From: Polytrichum commune
Lineage: Eukaryota > Streptophyta > Polytrichopsida > Polytrichales > Polytrichaceae
Length of the DNA: 64,000 nt
Direction: 5' to 3'
Assembly: GCA_950295325.1 (NCBI GenBank)
Contig: OX485806.1
Location: 1,304,001-1,368,000, forward strand
Shown: positions 1 to 11,261 of the stretch, piece by piece
Position numbering within the stretch: the stretch's first letter is position 1
How the letters are laid out: every line of letters starts with the position of its first letter
Made by a program: the position numbers and the translations under genes
The notes under the pieces: generated by a model
What the model saw: the letters and a program-made list of their open reading frames with translations, nothing else
Databases searched by the model: none
What the model was told of the DNA's origin: nothing

Positions 1-310
1 CATCATCTGTTTTAAGGGTTTTACCCAATCGCAACATGACAAGTGGCATTTGGTGAGGACAACAAGCAATTTACACCTATTTCAACCCACCCGTGCCGGG
101 TACATGGGAAGTCCATGCCATGATATGAAATGAGCTTACAAATAGTTCAGCCAACACATTTGAATCTCTGTCGGAATGGGACCGGTGAGGCCTGGATTTC
201 CATTGAGTTGCCTGCACATCAAGGCAGTTTTAATGAGGACCAGATTTAACCCTCTTTTATATCACAACTGACCATTAAAGGTTATATTGGCGGTGCTGTA
301 AATTTTTAGC

Positions 311-661
311 ACTACACTAAATAGTCCTATCAGTGTGGGTGGAAAATTAGCATGGAAACAATTAGAATGGGTCACACTAATTTTCTAGTCAAGGAGGAAA
401 TAACACGGGTACAAGACCCAAGGTCTTCCCCTAACATATTGAATATTAATTAAGGAATAGACATAGCACAAAGTAAAATAATCACCCACATCAAAAAAAG
501 AATAGAAAAAAACAATTAAATGTTGCTCTGAGTGCTAATTTTCTACTAGAAATTCAACGTGGATTGAAAATTTATGTGTCCCACAGTATTTTCATTATAA
601 GAATTAGCATGGGTTCTAGAAAATTATTGTGGCCTACATTGTTAGGACTAGTTAGAGTAGT
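311..661. mobile_element. MITE, family A copy 1
   Basis: The ends are imperfect inverted repeats: ACTACACTAAATAGTCCTAT on the left matches the reverse complement of the right end near 632-661. The interior has repeated AATTAGCRTGG / CCACACTAATTTT blocks. The same ends and interior recur at 20373-20730 and, shorter, at 32358-32573. I could not fix a target duplication. Confidence 0.6.
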
Positions 662-941
662 TTCAACAACCACGTGGAAGTCTAGGCAAATTAACATATG
701 TGATGAACCAACAAAACCTAATGAATGGGAGGCCCCTATTCCACTAGGTTTTGTCCACTTTACCACATGTTTCTCTAGGTGATAAATTTCGTAAAGTTCC
801 TTCTTCATGCAAGCAAGCATCACATTGAGATGATCAATGGTCCTCCTCGATGTAAGCATATTCTAGGCAACAAATCACTCCATCACATGCACACATCAAA
901 CCTAATGCATGGGATTTATGAATATTAGGATTTTAACTTAC

Positions 942-3453
942 AGGGTAGAAAGCGTAGTGATGTTGCCAATCTCTGGTGGCAGTGTGCCCACAATTGATGC
1001 ATCCATTAAAGTTCTGCATGATGACACTCATCTTCATCAGTTAGAAAAATGCGGTCACAAAGTCAGATTTCATCACATCAAGTGATTCAAGTGATTCTGT
1101 TAATTAAGATCATGGGTTCCATTCTTATGTCCTTGAATCAGGAATGATATAATGCAATGGATCAGCTTATTGCCAGAGAACAAATTGACAGTGGATTGAT
1201 TGATTGGGAAAATAACACTAATCGAAATCCTAGCCACCTACCGCCACCAAATTGTAACATAATGCCATCAACAATACTTTTTAACCAATTAATGAGCTAT
1301 AAGTTCAAGGATGCCACGTCACATCCCATGTATGAAGTTTTCTAATGGTTCCACACAAAGTGCACTCTCCATAGAAGGAGTTTAGGGTTTAAGGATTAGG
1401 GTTTAGGGTGGCCACCCACGGATTGAATCTCCACCCACAAATTTCATTAGGAAATCAGTGCAGATTATTAGCTATGGATACACATAACTTGAATGTATAA
1501 TATGTACTAACAAGCTGTCACCAGATCCATAACAATGTAGTTGCAACATTGTAAATCTATAATGCCCAAAATTTACAAGGAATGACAAACAATGTTACGT
1601 CTACATTCAGTGTTGGTGATGACACTGCACGGACGGTTTACATTTAAATTTGAGCAAGACAAACATGACACTAAATACAGCATTTGGTGCCGTGTTGTAT
1701 TTTGAAATGCCTGAAACAGAAGAAAGGCCATATTAATTAGTATAGAGGCGAGAGAGGTAAGTATAACATCTTACAGGCCGATAATTCGGATATCGACATC
1801 GGTCCTCGCTGTTTCATTCAAGAGTGGAAGGCACTCGACTCCTCGCCAATTATCGACCAGGCTTCGGTCGTCGAACATACTGTTGCAAGGCTTTCCTTGT
1901 GTGGAGCTCCAGCCGGCCAAGTTACTGCTGGGATTGGGCGTGCTCTTGTTCCAGTTTCCCCAAAGTGTCTGGAGCACGTCCACTGCAGCAATTTACATAC
2001 ATGCCAAGGCCACTAAGAAATTAATACGGTCGACATGAATGCCATTTTTTTGTCTTCTTTCTTTCTTACTTTTGGACTGTATGAGGCCAGATTGCATCAA
2101 AAGTTATACGATGATGATTTTTCTTCACCTCAAAATCATTGTGCCTTTTGAAAGAAGACAAAAGAAAGCCAACTGCGCAAGGTGGTTAGGCGGGTCCCTG
2201 CCAACTCCGCCTCAAACGTCATGTATATAGTCTATGCCGTCGCCAACACGCCAGTCAAAATAGTGAGTTCCCTTTCTGATCTAGTTCACATTTTTAGGAG
2301 GAAAAAATGTAGTTTGAGATTTAGATAAAATAAACAAAATGTTAAATGACATCCTTCATCATGCATTGAATGGTTAGTATGCAAATTCTCATAAAACCAA
2401 ATAAAACGTTGATACATATTAAGGGATAGCTACCTAATAAGAGTGGAATTTTTATATATTAACTAATTAGGGTCCGGATCCAAGAAACATGGGGTCCAAG
2501 ACATTCTTTCATGGACTCAAGATTGGACCAAGCTTGAAGCTGATTTCTCAAATTGGGTGGAGCTTTTCTCCAGTTGGGTCCGACAAGATTCAACAGAAAA
2601 GTGATGCCACATTAACAACCACTTTTGGTTCACATTTTCCTTTAGGTCCAAAAGCGTACTTTTTCGACCAACAGGATCATGAATCTCATGACCCATTATA
2701 GTGAAGATTGGAGAAATATGAATCCCAGACTGAAGTCTAGCTTAACATTTATGTTTGGTCACCTCTTAGTTTCATTTTTACATGTCACTCTCTTGCTCCA
2801 GAAACAGGTTGTTTTCAGTTCAACCGAAGACTAAGTCGACCAATATTCATGTACGTAGGAGCACAAGGTCGTCACTTTGCAGTCTTCTCTTCTAAAACTA
2901 TTATTTAGCCCCCATGGATCAACGTCTTTAGAATGTCATGATTTGGAGCTGCTCCAATACTTTAAGAATCAGCATTGTTTTGTATCTGCTTAAATTTGTG
3001 TTGGCAGCAATTTCAAGACTATAGATTCAGTGAATTAACAAAAACCCTAGAGGTGTCTATGATGGTGGCTCCTACACCTTGCTTCAGAGAAACTGCTACC
3101 AATTATTGTTTATAAGAGAACATCGATCGACGCCGTATCGAATTCACACATAATTTGGTACATCAATGATTTCATTCTTAACCTCTCAGCGAAGTCCCTA
3201 GCTCCTTCCAAGCATGCTGCTCTCAATCTTTGATAATTGACAAAACTTACCAATTCATAAGCAGCAGCAGTCATCGATACTTAGAATTACAACTCCGGGA
3301 TTGATAGAAACTAAAAAATGAAGAAGATAACGTACGTTGGACTTGTTTGTAGAGGGCGGGAGCTCCACGAATGTGGCCTTGGGTGCCAATGGGTCCCAGA
3401 GAAAGAAGCAGCACTAGAATTCCCACACAACATGATCGCAGCTGCTGCTTCAT
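942..3453 (-). CDS. LRR receptor-type protein, 5' part (three exons, runs off left edge)
   Basis: Seen: exon 1 at 3336-3453 starts with ATG and encodes MKQQLRSCC followed by a leucine-rich stretch typical of a signal peptide (about residues 1-26). Exon 2 at 1775-1982 encodes an LRR N-terminal cap with NLAGWSS, a PCN cysteine and NWRGVEC. Exon 3 at 942-1013 is exactly 72 nt and encodes one leucine-rich repeat with GTLPPEIGNITTLSTL. The three exons join in frame (phases 1 and 2) at donors GTACGT, GTAAGA and GTAAGT and at acceptors ending in CAG. Known: caps of this kind followed by 72-nt LRR exons are usual in plant LRR receptor kinases and receptor-like proteins, which sit in the plasma membrane. 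Inferred: the kinase or tail lies left of the window, so kinase versus receptor-like protein cannot be decided. Intron 1 is 1.35 kb. A MITE at 311-661 probably lies in the intron after exon 3. Confidence 0.72.
1381..1409 (+). repeat. interstitial telomere-like TTTAGGG repeats
   Basis: About four degenerate TTTAGGG units occur in a row. This is the plant telomere motif, but it is too short and too internal to be a chromosome end. It lies in intron 2 of the LRR gene. Confidence 0.6.
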
Positions 3454-3490
3454 CGTGACACTTCTGCTAGGTATGAATGCAACCATGATG

Positions 3491-3878
3491 ATGTTTCTTG
3501 CTGCATAATGCAACAGACACACAATTGATGTATATATGAAGGATCTTCACACTCGATCGGCCACCACCAGTTCTGGAATTCCCTTCGGACTATAACTCTT
3601 CAACCCACGCACAGATCAGGGCCTCCGGTCGAAGGGGCCACTCCTCATTTGTGTGCTTGAAAATATAATGAGATGTTCCTTGCAGCAACCATAAATTATG
3701 TTTCTTGCTGCATCATGCGACAGACAGACACAAATAAACGTATGAAGGGTCTTCAAACTCAGGGTCGGCCACCACTTAGTTCTGGAACTCCTTTCCTACT
3801 CTTGAACGTCCACACAGATCAGAGCCTGCGATCGATCGAAGCGGCCGAGTTCCTAATTAGTTTGTGCGCTTTTAAAAA
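3491..3878. repeat. tandem duplication of about 175 bp upstream of the LRR gene
   Basis: The block starting ATGTTTCTTGCTGCATAATG (3491-3664) recurs as ATGTTTCTTGCTGCATCATG (3698-3878). Further shared stretches follow in the same order: GGCCACCAC, AGTTCTGGAA, CACAGATCAG and the final TTTGTG-GCTT. The first copy abuts the LRR gene start, so the duplication covers its promoter. Nothing else recognisable is seen from 3879 to 4783. Confidence 0.6.
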
Positions 3879-4786
3879 AAACAGCATGAGAAACTCCCAA
3901 CAAACTCGATCGGCATTACTTTTGGAGTGTTACTTTTTCCTGCTGCAGCATTCCCGTTTCCTATACCTAGACCCAGACTGCAGACACCATGAGGATTCAG
4001 GTGTCCACAATGGTGTATCGAAAACTCCAAACCTCCCAAGACACTTCCTTTTATGTACTCCAAACGATTCGCAGCGGCATTCCGGACCCGACCACCTCCG
4101 AACGCAACAACCTCATCCTCCTCGATCCTTCCTTTCTGTCCTAACCAATCCAGGATCTAATTCCCAGAGTCCGCCGATCGTCAACTTCTATCCAGCGCTA
4201 CCTGACGGATCACGGGTAGCTTACTCCAATGAAGCATGTAACGCGCTTAGTTGTAGTTAGTGCCACTGCCGACCAATTTATGCGTTTAATTAAAGGTGAT
4301 CGAATTAGTACTCGGCTGTGATGATCAAAGAAACCTAAATTAGCGTATCTGAGCAAGAGGCTTGAGTGAGCAGATCAGCAGCTGAGGTCTAATTCAAGGC
4401 CGCAGGGCGCCATCTGTGCGCCCCCCCTCCACCCAGCGGAGAGCTGGGGCTCATGGCCCATGCGAGCTTGATTTTTACTATATTCAAGCCTCCTAATTAA
4501 ATGTTTTCTTACCGCTAACATCAAGTGTCTGACCGCACCCACGTGAAGCCTCCTACCGACGGCAATCCCAACCTAGGGATTCCCGGCCAGCTCCAAGCCC
4601 CGCCAACAACGTCATCCCCGGTGACGACGCCCTCGATCGGTAAAGTGGAGGCATCTCTAACCAATCCAAAATGAGAGTTTGCATCTGCTCGGGAGGAAGT
4701 AATAGCGGAGAATTGCTTTTCTTGCGAAGAGAAACGAATTCTAGTCAGGAGAATGCAAACAAAACAAATTTAAAACTTAAAACTAA

Positions 4787-5260
4787 GGGGCGGTTTACAC
4801 TATGGACCATGAAGTCGTCCCACGTAAGAGGCCTATTTTGCGTGGGACAACTTCATGGGACGACTTCCATGGTCCGAGTTACTAAAATATTTGTTTTCAT
4901 GGTTCGTGGGCCCTTCACTAGGTGTAAACCGAATGTGGACCATGAAGAATGACCATGCACCAAAAAGTGGAGTCATTAACTAAGTTGGAAAAAAAATCAT
5001 TAAAACGGCATTTTTTTGACATGGGCCCTTGCTATTTTTCCTAGACCACCTCTTTTGCTTGTCCCAACGGAAAACCCGTTGGACCATGGCAGTGGATAGA
5101 GTAGGCTTAAAAAAACAAATTTGTGGACCTCAACCTCCGTGATCACTTTGCCATTTTTTCCTTGGTGTAAACCCAAGTCATCCCGGGATGACTTCAACGT
5201 CCAATCACATCGCTTAGACGGCCGTGGGACGACTTCATGGTCCATAGTGTAAACCGCCCC
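4787..5260. mobile_element. Harbinger-like MITE with TAA target duplication
   Basis: The left end GGGGCGGTTTACACTATGGA (continuing to about 4824) is the inverted match of the right end at about 5223-5260. TAA flanks it at 4784-4786 and 5261-5263. TWA duplications mark PIF/Harbinger elements. The interior has no coding capacity, and open frames here are by-products of the palindromic ends. The motif TTTACAC close to the end is shared with the full PIF element 0.7 kb away. Confidence 0.8.
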
Positions 5261-5536
5261 TAAAAGATTCATAAATATGGAAAGTTGCTACAAACTTCGA
5301 AGACAGTAGAGTTATCCGTAAAGTGAGCTGAAGAGAGGGTTTTGGGCCTGGATTTGAGAAAATTGTGTGACAGGCCCTAAAAGTGGAGCAGGTGTCTATA
5401 GCTATAAAAAAACACAGGCACAAATCTTTTGAGGGACCGGAAATGGTGGAAAAAAAATTTGCTCCTGTGTTGCGAGCGCGCCCCGGGAATTTAGGGTCGC
5501 TTTGTCAGAGGGCCCTCTCCTGTTTCGCTAATTCTG

Positions 5537-5714
5537 TAGAGTAAGGGTAACCAACTAGTTATTTAGTAAGTAGAGTAAGGGCAACCAACTAGTTATTTAG
5601 TAAGTAGAGTACGGGTTACCAACCAACTAGTTATTTAGTAAGTAGAGTAAGGGTTACCAACCAACTAGTTATTTAGTAAGTAGAGTAAGGGTAACCAAAT
5701 AGTTAGTTAGTAAG
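5537..5714 (+). repeat. tandem repeat, five units of 34 or 38 bp
   Basis: The units start TAGAGTAAGGGTAACCAACT and end AGTTATTTAGTAAG. Units 1, 2 and 5 are 34 bp; units 3 and 4 carry an extra CCAA (38 bp). The array lies inside the TA-flanked element, left of the PIF insertion. Confidence 0.9.
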
Positions 5715-6292
5715 TAGGCCTACCTAGCTGCCTAGCCCACCGAGCCCGCCTGCCAGTAGGCCCGACACCACCCTAAAGCCGGCCTCCCCGAAAAAAGACA
5801 TGAGGCCCACGGCCCCACCCTGCCTTGGTGGCAAGCATCTCCCCGGCCCCCACCTACCTTGGTGGCAAGCACCACCAAGGCACGCATGACGGCCTCAACC
5901 ACGAATAGGCGGACCCCGATTCTCTCTTCCAAAAACAAGCAGACCAACTCTGACCCTAAACCCTGGCCTTGTGTATTATGCCCCGGAATTCAAGAGCCTT
6001 AGGGCCGCTTTACACCTAGAGGCCGGGCCAATTTCCCTTGAGGCCGATTGCACAAAATTTGAGCCTTTTTTGGGTTGGAGGCCGGCATCTACAACACATT
6101 ATAATAAGATTATAACAGGGGCCAATTTTCCCATATGTAAAGGCCCTCGGGCCAAGAAGCCAAGCCGATTCAATAAATTTAGGAAAATTTCAGCCCCTCT
6201 TTCTTTCTTTTCATTGTCATTTGTACAAGATGGATGAACGTAGACGGAAGATTTTAGTTGCTCTTGTGTTTTTCATGGCCGTGTGACATGTT

Positions 6293-7701
6293 ATGGCGGT
6301 TGTTGCAATTTTGCAAAAAATTGCTTTGCATAATCATTATGATGCCATGACAATTGTTTTTGCTACGATGGTTGTGGAGAGTGGTACATCTAGGAGGACA
6401 CGGAATATTTGGATGTATGACCGGAGTACTATTTTTGCGGACAGATTGTTATTTGGATGTTATTCGGTTAAGTTATTCAAACAACATACAAGGTTACTTC
6501 CCGAAACTTTTGATTATTTGTGCGGTGTCTTATCTCCATCATTAAGTCGTAAGGATACAAATTTCAGAGCATCCATTCCTCTTAGAAACCGGATTGCTAT
6601 TTCTTTTAATAGACTTAGTAGTGGTAATTCATTACGCGGTTGTGCTGAAACTTATGGAATTCATGAAAGTACTGCATCTATCATTGTGAGGGAATTTTGT
6701 GGAGCAATTGAGAAACGTTTAAAACCACTAGTAATTGAGAAACAATCTAAAGCTACATTGAATAGAATTGCAGCCGAGTTTGAGGAGCTTAGGGGATTAC
6801 CTTATGTAATTGGAGCGGTTGATGGTAGTCATATACCTATCATTGCTCCTCCTATAGATCCTACTTCATATTATTGTAGAAAAGGTTTTTATTCAGCTCT
6901 ACTTCAAGGTGTAGTAGATAGCAAATGTAGGTTTTGGAATTATGATTTTGGATGGGTTGGGCGCTGCCATAATTGGACTTTGTTCCAAAATTCAGATATT
7001 GGAAAAAAAGTGATGAAAGGTGAGCTATTGCCTTACAAACTTATGGGTGACACTGCTTATCCAATGAGACCATGGTTCTACTTTCCTTTCAAAGGTGAAA
7101 AAGATGGATTACCTAGAGCAAAGGCACATTGGAATTTCATCCAATCATCAACAAGAATGGCAGTAGAAAGAGCTTTTGGCATATTGAAAGGTGGAGGATA
7201 CTATTGAAAAGAATTGACATGCCTCTCCGACATGTACCTAATTTGGTTACGACTTGCATTTGTCTTCACAACTTGTGCATAATACACCGAGACAAATTTG
7301 ATGATAAATGGGCAAAAGAAGGAGAAATAATTATGCATAGAGAGAGTACAAATCAACTTGGACAGCTAGAAAATGTAGATATATTTATGGCGGCTATACA
7401 AGCTGCAAAAAAAATGAGGAGATACCTGAAAATGGACGAGGTTGAAGCAGGAACAATACAAATTGAAGACCTTGAAGAAACTGTGGTAAATGCATTTGAA
7501 GATGTAGAAGAAGATGAAGACGATAGTGCGGAGGTTGTTGAAACAAAAAAAGACAAAGAAACAAAGATTAAAAATTTGTTGGTGCAAGCAACACAAGCAC
7601 ATGAATTACTAGCTCAATCTTTTTGGGAAGCTCATTTGAGGATGGAGGGAAAAATTCTCTTCCCTCGTGACCATGATGCATCTGATTCGGAAGAGGATTA
7701 G
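6293..7701 (+). pseudogene. PIF/Harbinger transposase, one frameshift
   Basis: Known role: cuts and joins transposon ends at TWA sites. Seen: the first frame (6293-7207) has a HARBI1-like order: a helix-turn-helix-like segment, then the aspartate block VIGAVDGSHIPI, then GDTAYPMRPW, then RMAVERAFGILKG with the catalytic glutamate. The frame breaks at about 7188-7192, where one base is missing after AAAGG. The next frame (to 7701) continues as WRILLKRIDMPLRHVPN, CICLHNLC and an acidic, lysine-rich tail. The block that usually reads GS-HD-R (second catalytic region) is RCHNWTLF here, with Asn in place of Asp. With the frameshift this copy should be inactive. The true start could lie slightly upstream or downstream of 6293. 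Confidence 0.85.
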
Positions 7702-7751
7702 TCCTAAAGTTTGTCTATAAGCCTATCCATCTGTCGGTCTACCCTCTTTAA

Positions 7752-8960
7752 TCAAGCATTGGTTTTCTCAAAATTCTTCATCATGACTGAACTGTTTTCG
7801 GCCATTTGTACAAAAACTCCATAGCATCGCTCTTGAAAATTCCTCTTGTCCACCTTGGTTGTTGAATTTGGAGTTGCTGTCATAGCTGGAATTGGAGTGT
7901 CTTTTGAATGCAAATCATTGTCATTGTCTGTGGTGTTGTCTTCAACACCAACAGAATCACTAGCGGATGCTGTCATATGCTTCATTACAGTTCCAGTTTG
8001 ATGTCACCACTGATCAAAAGAATCATAGAACTTACAAGCATGACGATCTGATCCTGAAATTCCATTTGTCAGCTTGTCTTCTTTGTACAACTTGTACAAG
8101 GTATTGAATTTTTTTTTGCAACCCTCGGAAGTTCGATTTAGTCCAGGAATTACCGCAAGCAAACGAGCATGCAATTTCAACCATGTATCCACCCCTGTAC
8201 ATAACATGAGAGCGTCATAAGAATGATAAATTACAGAAATGATTACAATTTAAGTACTACATATGAGACAAAGTGAACACGGCGGGAAGGAATGGAGAGT
8301 TGGTACTCCGATGGATACATCTTCTCGCATGTGAGAGGTGGAGGGATCAAACCTTAGCACACACAACTTGCTCTCCCAAGGCTTGTCCCAAGCATTGGGG
8401 GGGAAAGGGGGGGCTCGGGGGCGAGAGGCCAAGGCCAAGGCCTTTAAAAAGGCCAAATCTGAAATCAGAATTTTTTTTATCAAAAAATTTAGGGTTGCAA
8501 AAATCTTACCTTGTTTCTTTGCGTTCTTCAAAAATTCAGGTTCCATCTCACTGCACATGGCAATCATTGTCTCTACATCGCGATCCTTCCAATTCTTTGA
8601 GCCGAGTTCTTCATCTTCTTCCACCTCCTTCACGTTCTTTTTCCGAGGCTTTTTTGAAGTTGCGATTCCTTTTTTCTTCGGTGCTAGGGGAGCTATAATC
8701 TGGAGATCTTCATCCCCAATCTCTTCCGTAGCCTTTCTCTTCATATTACTAGCACACATGTCCATAATCAACGGAGGTGGAGGAGGAATATGATTTCTAT
8801 AAGGTGGTTGAAAAAATTCGGGAACCTCAACATTACCTCCATGTTCTTGTAGAGGAGCTTGATAGGGTTGGAAAGCATGAGCTTGAGCACTTTGATACAT
8901 TTGCATTGCCTCATATACTTCACTAGAATTCCATCCACTCCTCTCTAAAGACCCCTCCAT
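7752..8960 (-). pseudogene. Myb/SANT-like accessory protein of the PIF element, nonsense-mutated
   Basis: Exon 1 at 8510-8960 starts at ATG (MEGSLERSGW). It has a proline-rich stretch, a basic stretch (KKPRKKN) and the first half of a Myb/SANT-like domain with NWKDRDVETMIAMC. The intron runs from donor GTAAGA just below 8510 to an acceptor at 8195. Exon 2 continues in frame as GVDTWLKLHARL, TSEGCKKKFNTLYKLYKEDK and KFYDSFDQW. A TGA at 8004-8006 stops the frame; after it the same frame runs on to 7752. Known: in PIF/Harbinger elements this second protein binds DNA and helps nuclear import of the transposase. The stop after the Myb region removes about 85 residues, so the product may be partly functional or dead. 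Confidence 0.8.
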
Positions 8961-9506
8961 GTTAACCCTACAAACGGTAGCGACAATCTTGCAAGCGCAA
9001 AAAAAATCAGCAAGAAACACTCTAAGAAGGGGGGGGGGGGGGGAAAAAAAAAAAAAAAAAAAAAAGAAGAAGAAGAGAATAGAGGATGAAGTCACGATGA
9101 ATCATAAGAGCCGTTCAGATTTCCACATAATCCAACGGAGCTGTTTTGTTGAAGAAAATATATTTTATTGGAAAAAATATTTTTTATTAAATCTTACATT
9201 GGCCCCTAGGCCATGAACTGGCCTTCCATTTTCGGTGCACCCATTTGAGAGAGCTCGGGCCGTGTCAGACCATTCATTTTTTGATTAAAAAATTCATACC
9301 ACCAAATCGGCCCGGCCTCTAGGTGTAAAGGGGTTGGGGCCGATTTCAACCTTTTGACCAATCACAAGTGAGGATTTCAAGCCTCTTACACAACGAATTG
9401 GCCTGGCCTCTAGGTGTAAAGCGGCCCTTACTTTGCGTTTCCATGGGTTTGTGTGAATAGTGCACTCAAAATCTGTCAAAACACAAGCTCACTTTACGGA
9501 TAACTC

Positions 9507-11109
9507 TAGTTGTCAAAACTTGTATGAGGGTAACCAATCATAAGCCGCCACCACATGTACCTTAACTCCATTCCCCTAAAAAATACAGATTTCGTTGATG
9601 TTGGCATTACATGATTCTAGTGGATGTTTGAATGGGACTTGTTCGATTATGGATGCCTTGACCTTGTATCATCTAGCCAAGTACATTGGTTATCCCAATC
9701 AGGGTGTGTTGTTATTCAGAGTTAAGCATTGCAATAACATATTACTCAAGAGTTCAATAGGTTGTTCAAACAATATGGAATGTAAATGACTTTGCTTAGC
9801 AAAATATTAAATTCTTGGTAATTAGTTATAGCACTATGTAGAATCAATGTAGTATGTGTATATATACGAATAATTGACCCCGTAATTAGCATTAGAGGTC
9901 CCAAGTATTCCATCCAATTGTCCACTCCTCTATAGGGTCCACATCCTTGTTGACATGTATATATGAATTGTAGATACGATGGTCATGTATGGATGTCTAC
10001 CAAAACAACAAACAATAAGAACTATGTTCTCATCAAATTTCTCTATGCATAGTGTGTTGCTCATTTGTGATGTAGGAAGAACTGTTGTCTACATGTTTCA
10101 AACCATGGTCACCCAAATGAAACAAGTTGGGATGGGATGTCTACCAATCCCCTAGTGGTTGTTAATTTGGAGGAGCAGCGAACATCCATTGCTTGCAGCC
10201 ATTGCAATTTGAGATTGTAGTGCATTTGCACATGCCCTACCAAAATGTTGTATGTAGTGCACAAAAGAACTGATGTGACTAGAGTTTGTGTCCATGTTGG
10301 TCACCATGCACACCATGTGCCCTTGAGTGAGTGTCAAGAGTCAATCCAATCTACGAAGAAGATTGTATGTGAGGAGGTCGCATGAAGCCTAGACACCCTT
10401 GCATCTACTATTGTGCTTGATGTTAGCAAGAAATGGTCGACCACGACAATGTTGGCACTTGATGAGGAGATTGCAATGCCATTTGACTCGACATTCATGA
10501 AGGGATTCATGGGTCCTTCCAAAAACATAGTATCTTTAAACATCCTAAACCTTGTTTATTTCTTTGAGCCATCATATGCACAAAAAAAAAGCATTGGAAA
10601 GATCCCAAAGCTTAAGTTCATGAGAATCAACACAAAGTGACCCAAGTTTTCTTAATTCTTAAATTACCATACACAAAGAGTGGTGGCATGCTATCAATAA
10701 TTGGCTTTCTAGCTTCTTTTTATTAAGATAGGTGGGCCAGGCTAGCCTTGCATGAACTGATCCAAGACAACGGGCCCCATGTGCATTCCCTCTTATAGAT
10801 CCTAAAATTCTCTCAAAACTTTTGAAATGGAAAAAAAGAAGTCTCACAAATTTTACCCAATGTTAAAAATAGATTCCGATACATGACAAGCTAACGAGTC
10901 TCTTAATGACAAGTTTCCTCAAAGGAGAATCACACCCCCCATTTCATCCCTCTTGGGGAGACTTTATGGATAACTCTAATATTTCGAGAACCGTGGGCAA
11001 AGTTGGGGGAGCAATGACGGCCTTCGTTGGATGTAGGATTTGTCATTCCCATGTTTACATCCACAAAGACATATATCCTCATCTATATCCAGTTCATCGT
11101 TCATCCATT
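9507..11109. other. gene-free stretch
   Basis: Only short frames without codon-usage signs or known motifs are present. One feature stands out: a lone inverted-repeat end at 10961-10978 that matches the TA-flanked element at 5309-9506. I see no RNA gene. Confidence 0.5.
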
Positions 11110-11261
11110 GGTAGGATTCAAGGTTTAGGGTTTGGAGCTCATCGCGATTTTCGTGTGCGTTTTCGTCTTCCTCATCTCCTCTTCGCAATCATGGTTTGAC
11201 GATGCATCGTACTCGTAGGCCCTGACGTCGTACTTGGAGGAATTCGTTCTGAGCATCAGCC
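11110..11261 (+). promoter_or_regulatory. promoter-proximal region of the tryptophan synthase alpha gene
   Basis: A telo-box-like GGTTTAGGGTTTGG lies at about 11123. A TGACGTCG element with an ACGT core (bZIP-type) lies at about 11223. A pyrimidine-rich CTTCCTCATCTCCTCTTCG lies at about 11167. Telo-boxes are common near start sites of housekeeping plant genes. The exact start of transcription is not visible. Confidence 0.4.

Larger units (their letters stand above)
6002..9427. mobile_element. PIF/Harbinger transposon, complete with both genes
   Basis: The terminal inverted repeats begin GGGCCGCTTTACACCTAGAG (6002 onward) and match reversed at about 9393-9427. A TTA target duplication sits at 5999-6001 and 9428-9430. 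Inside are a DDE transposase gene on the plus strand and a Myb/SANT-like gene on the minus strand in tail-to-tail order, the usual two-gene layout of this superfamily. A second TIR-like block (CGGCCTCTAGGTGTAAAG) lies at about 9314-9331. A long G run followed by an A run lies near 9031-9065. Both genes are damaged, so the copy is probably non-autonomous now. Confidence 0.9.
5309..9506. mobile_element. TA-flanked inverted-repeat element hosting the PIF transposon
   Basis: A perfect 21-bp inverted repeat beginning GAGTTATCCGTAAAGTGAGC occurs at 5309-5329 and, reversed, at 9486-9506. TA flanks each end (5307-5308 and 9507-9508), and similarity continues inward (GTTTTG...GATTTTGAG or GGATTTGAG). 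Without the nested PIF element it would be about 770 bp. A TA duplication suggests a Tc1/mariner-type or Stowaway-type element, but no transposase of its own is seen. A related single end, ACTTTATGGATAACTC then TA, lies at 10961-10978. Confidence 0.6.

Noticed and set aside
1381-1409. Possible true telomere
   Set aside because: Only about four degenerate units inside a gene intron; similar short TTTAGGG strings occur near 11123 and 31057.
3673-4260. 195-codon plus-strand frame upstream of the LRR gene
   Set aside because: It overlaps the tandem promoter duplication, has no recognisable domain or sensible codon pattern, and begins inside the repeat.
5537-5714. CRISPR-like array
   Set aside because: Units are directly contiguous with no unique spacers; it is an ordinary tandem repeat in a plant-type transposon.
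8273-8793. Two plus-strand frames of 141 and 151 codons
   Set aside because: They are antisense shadows of the Myb/SANT-like gene of the PIF element and its intron.
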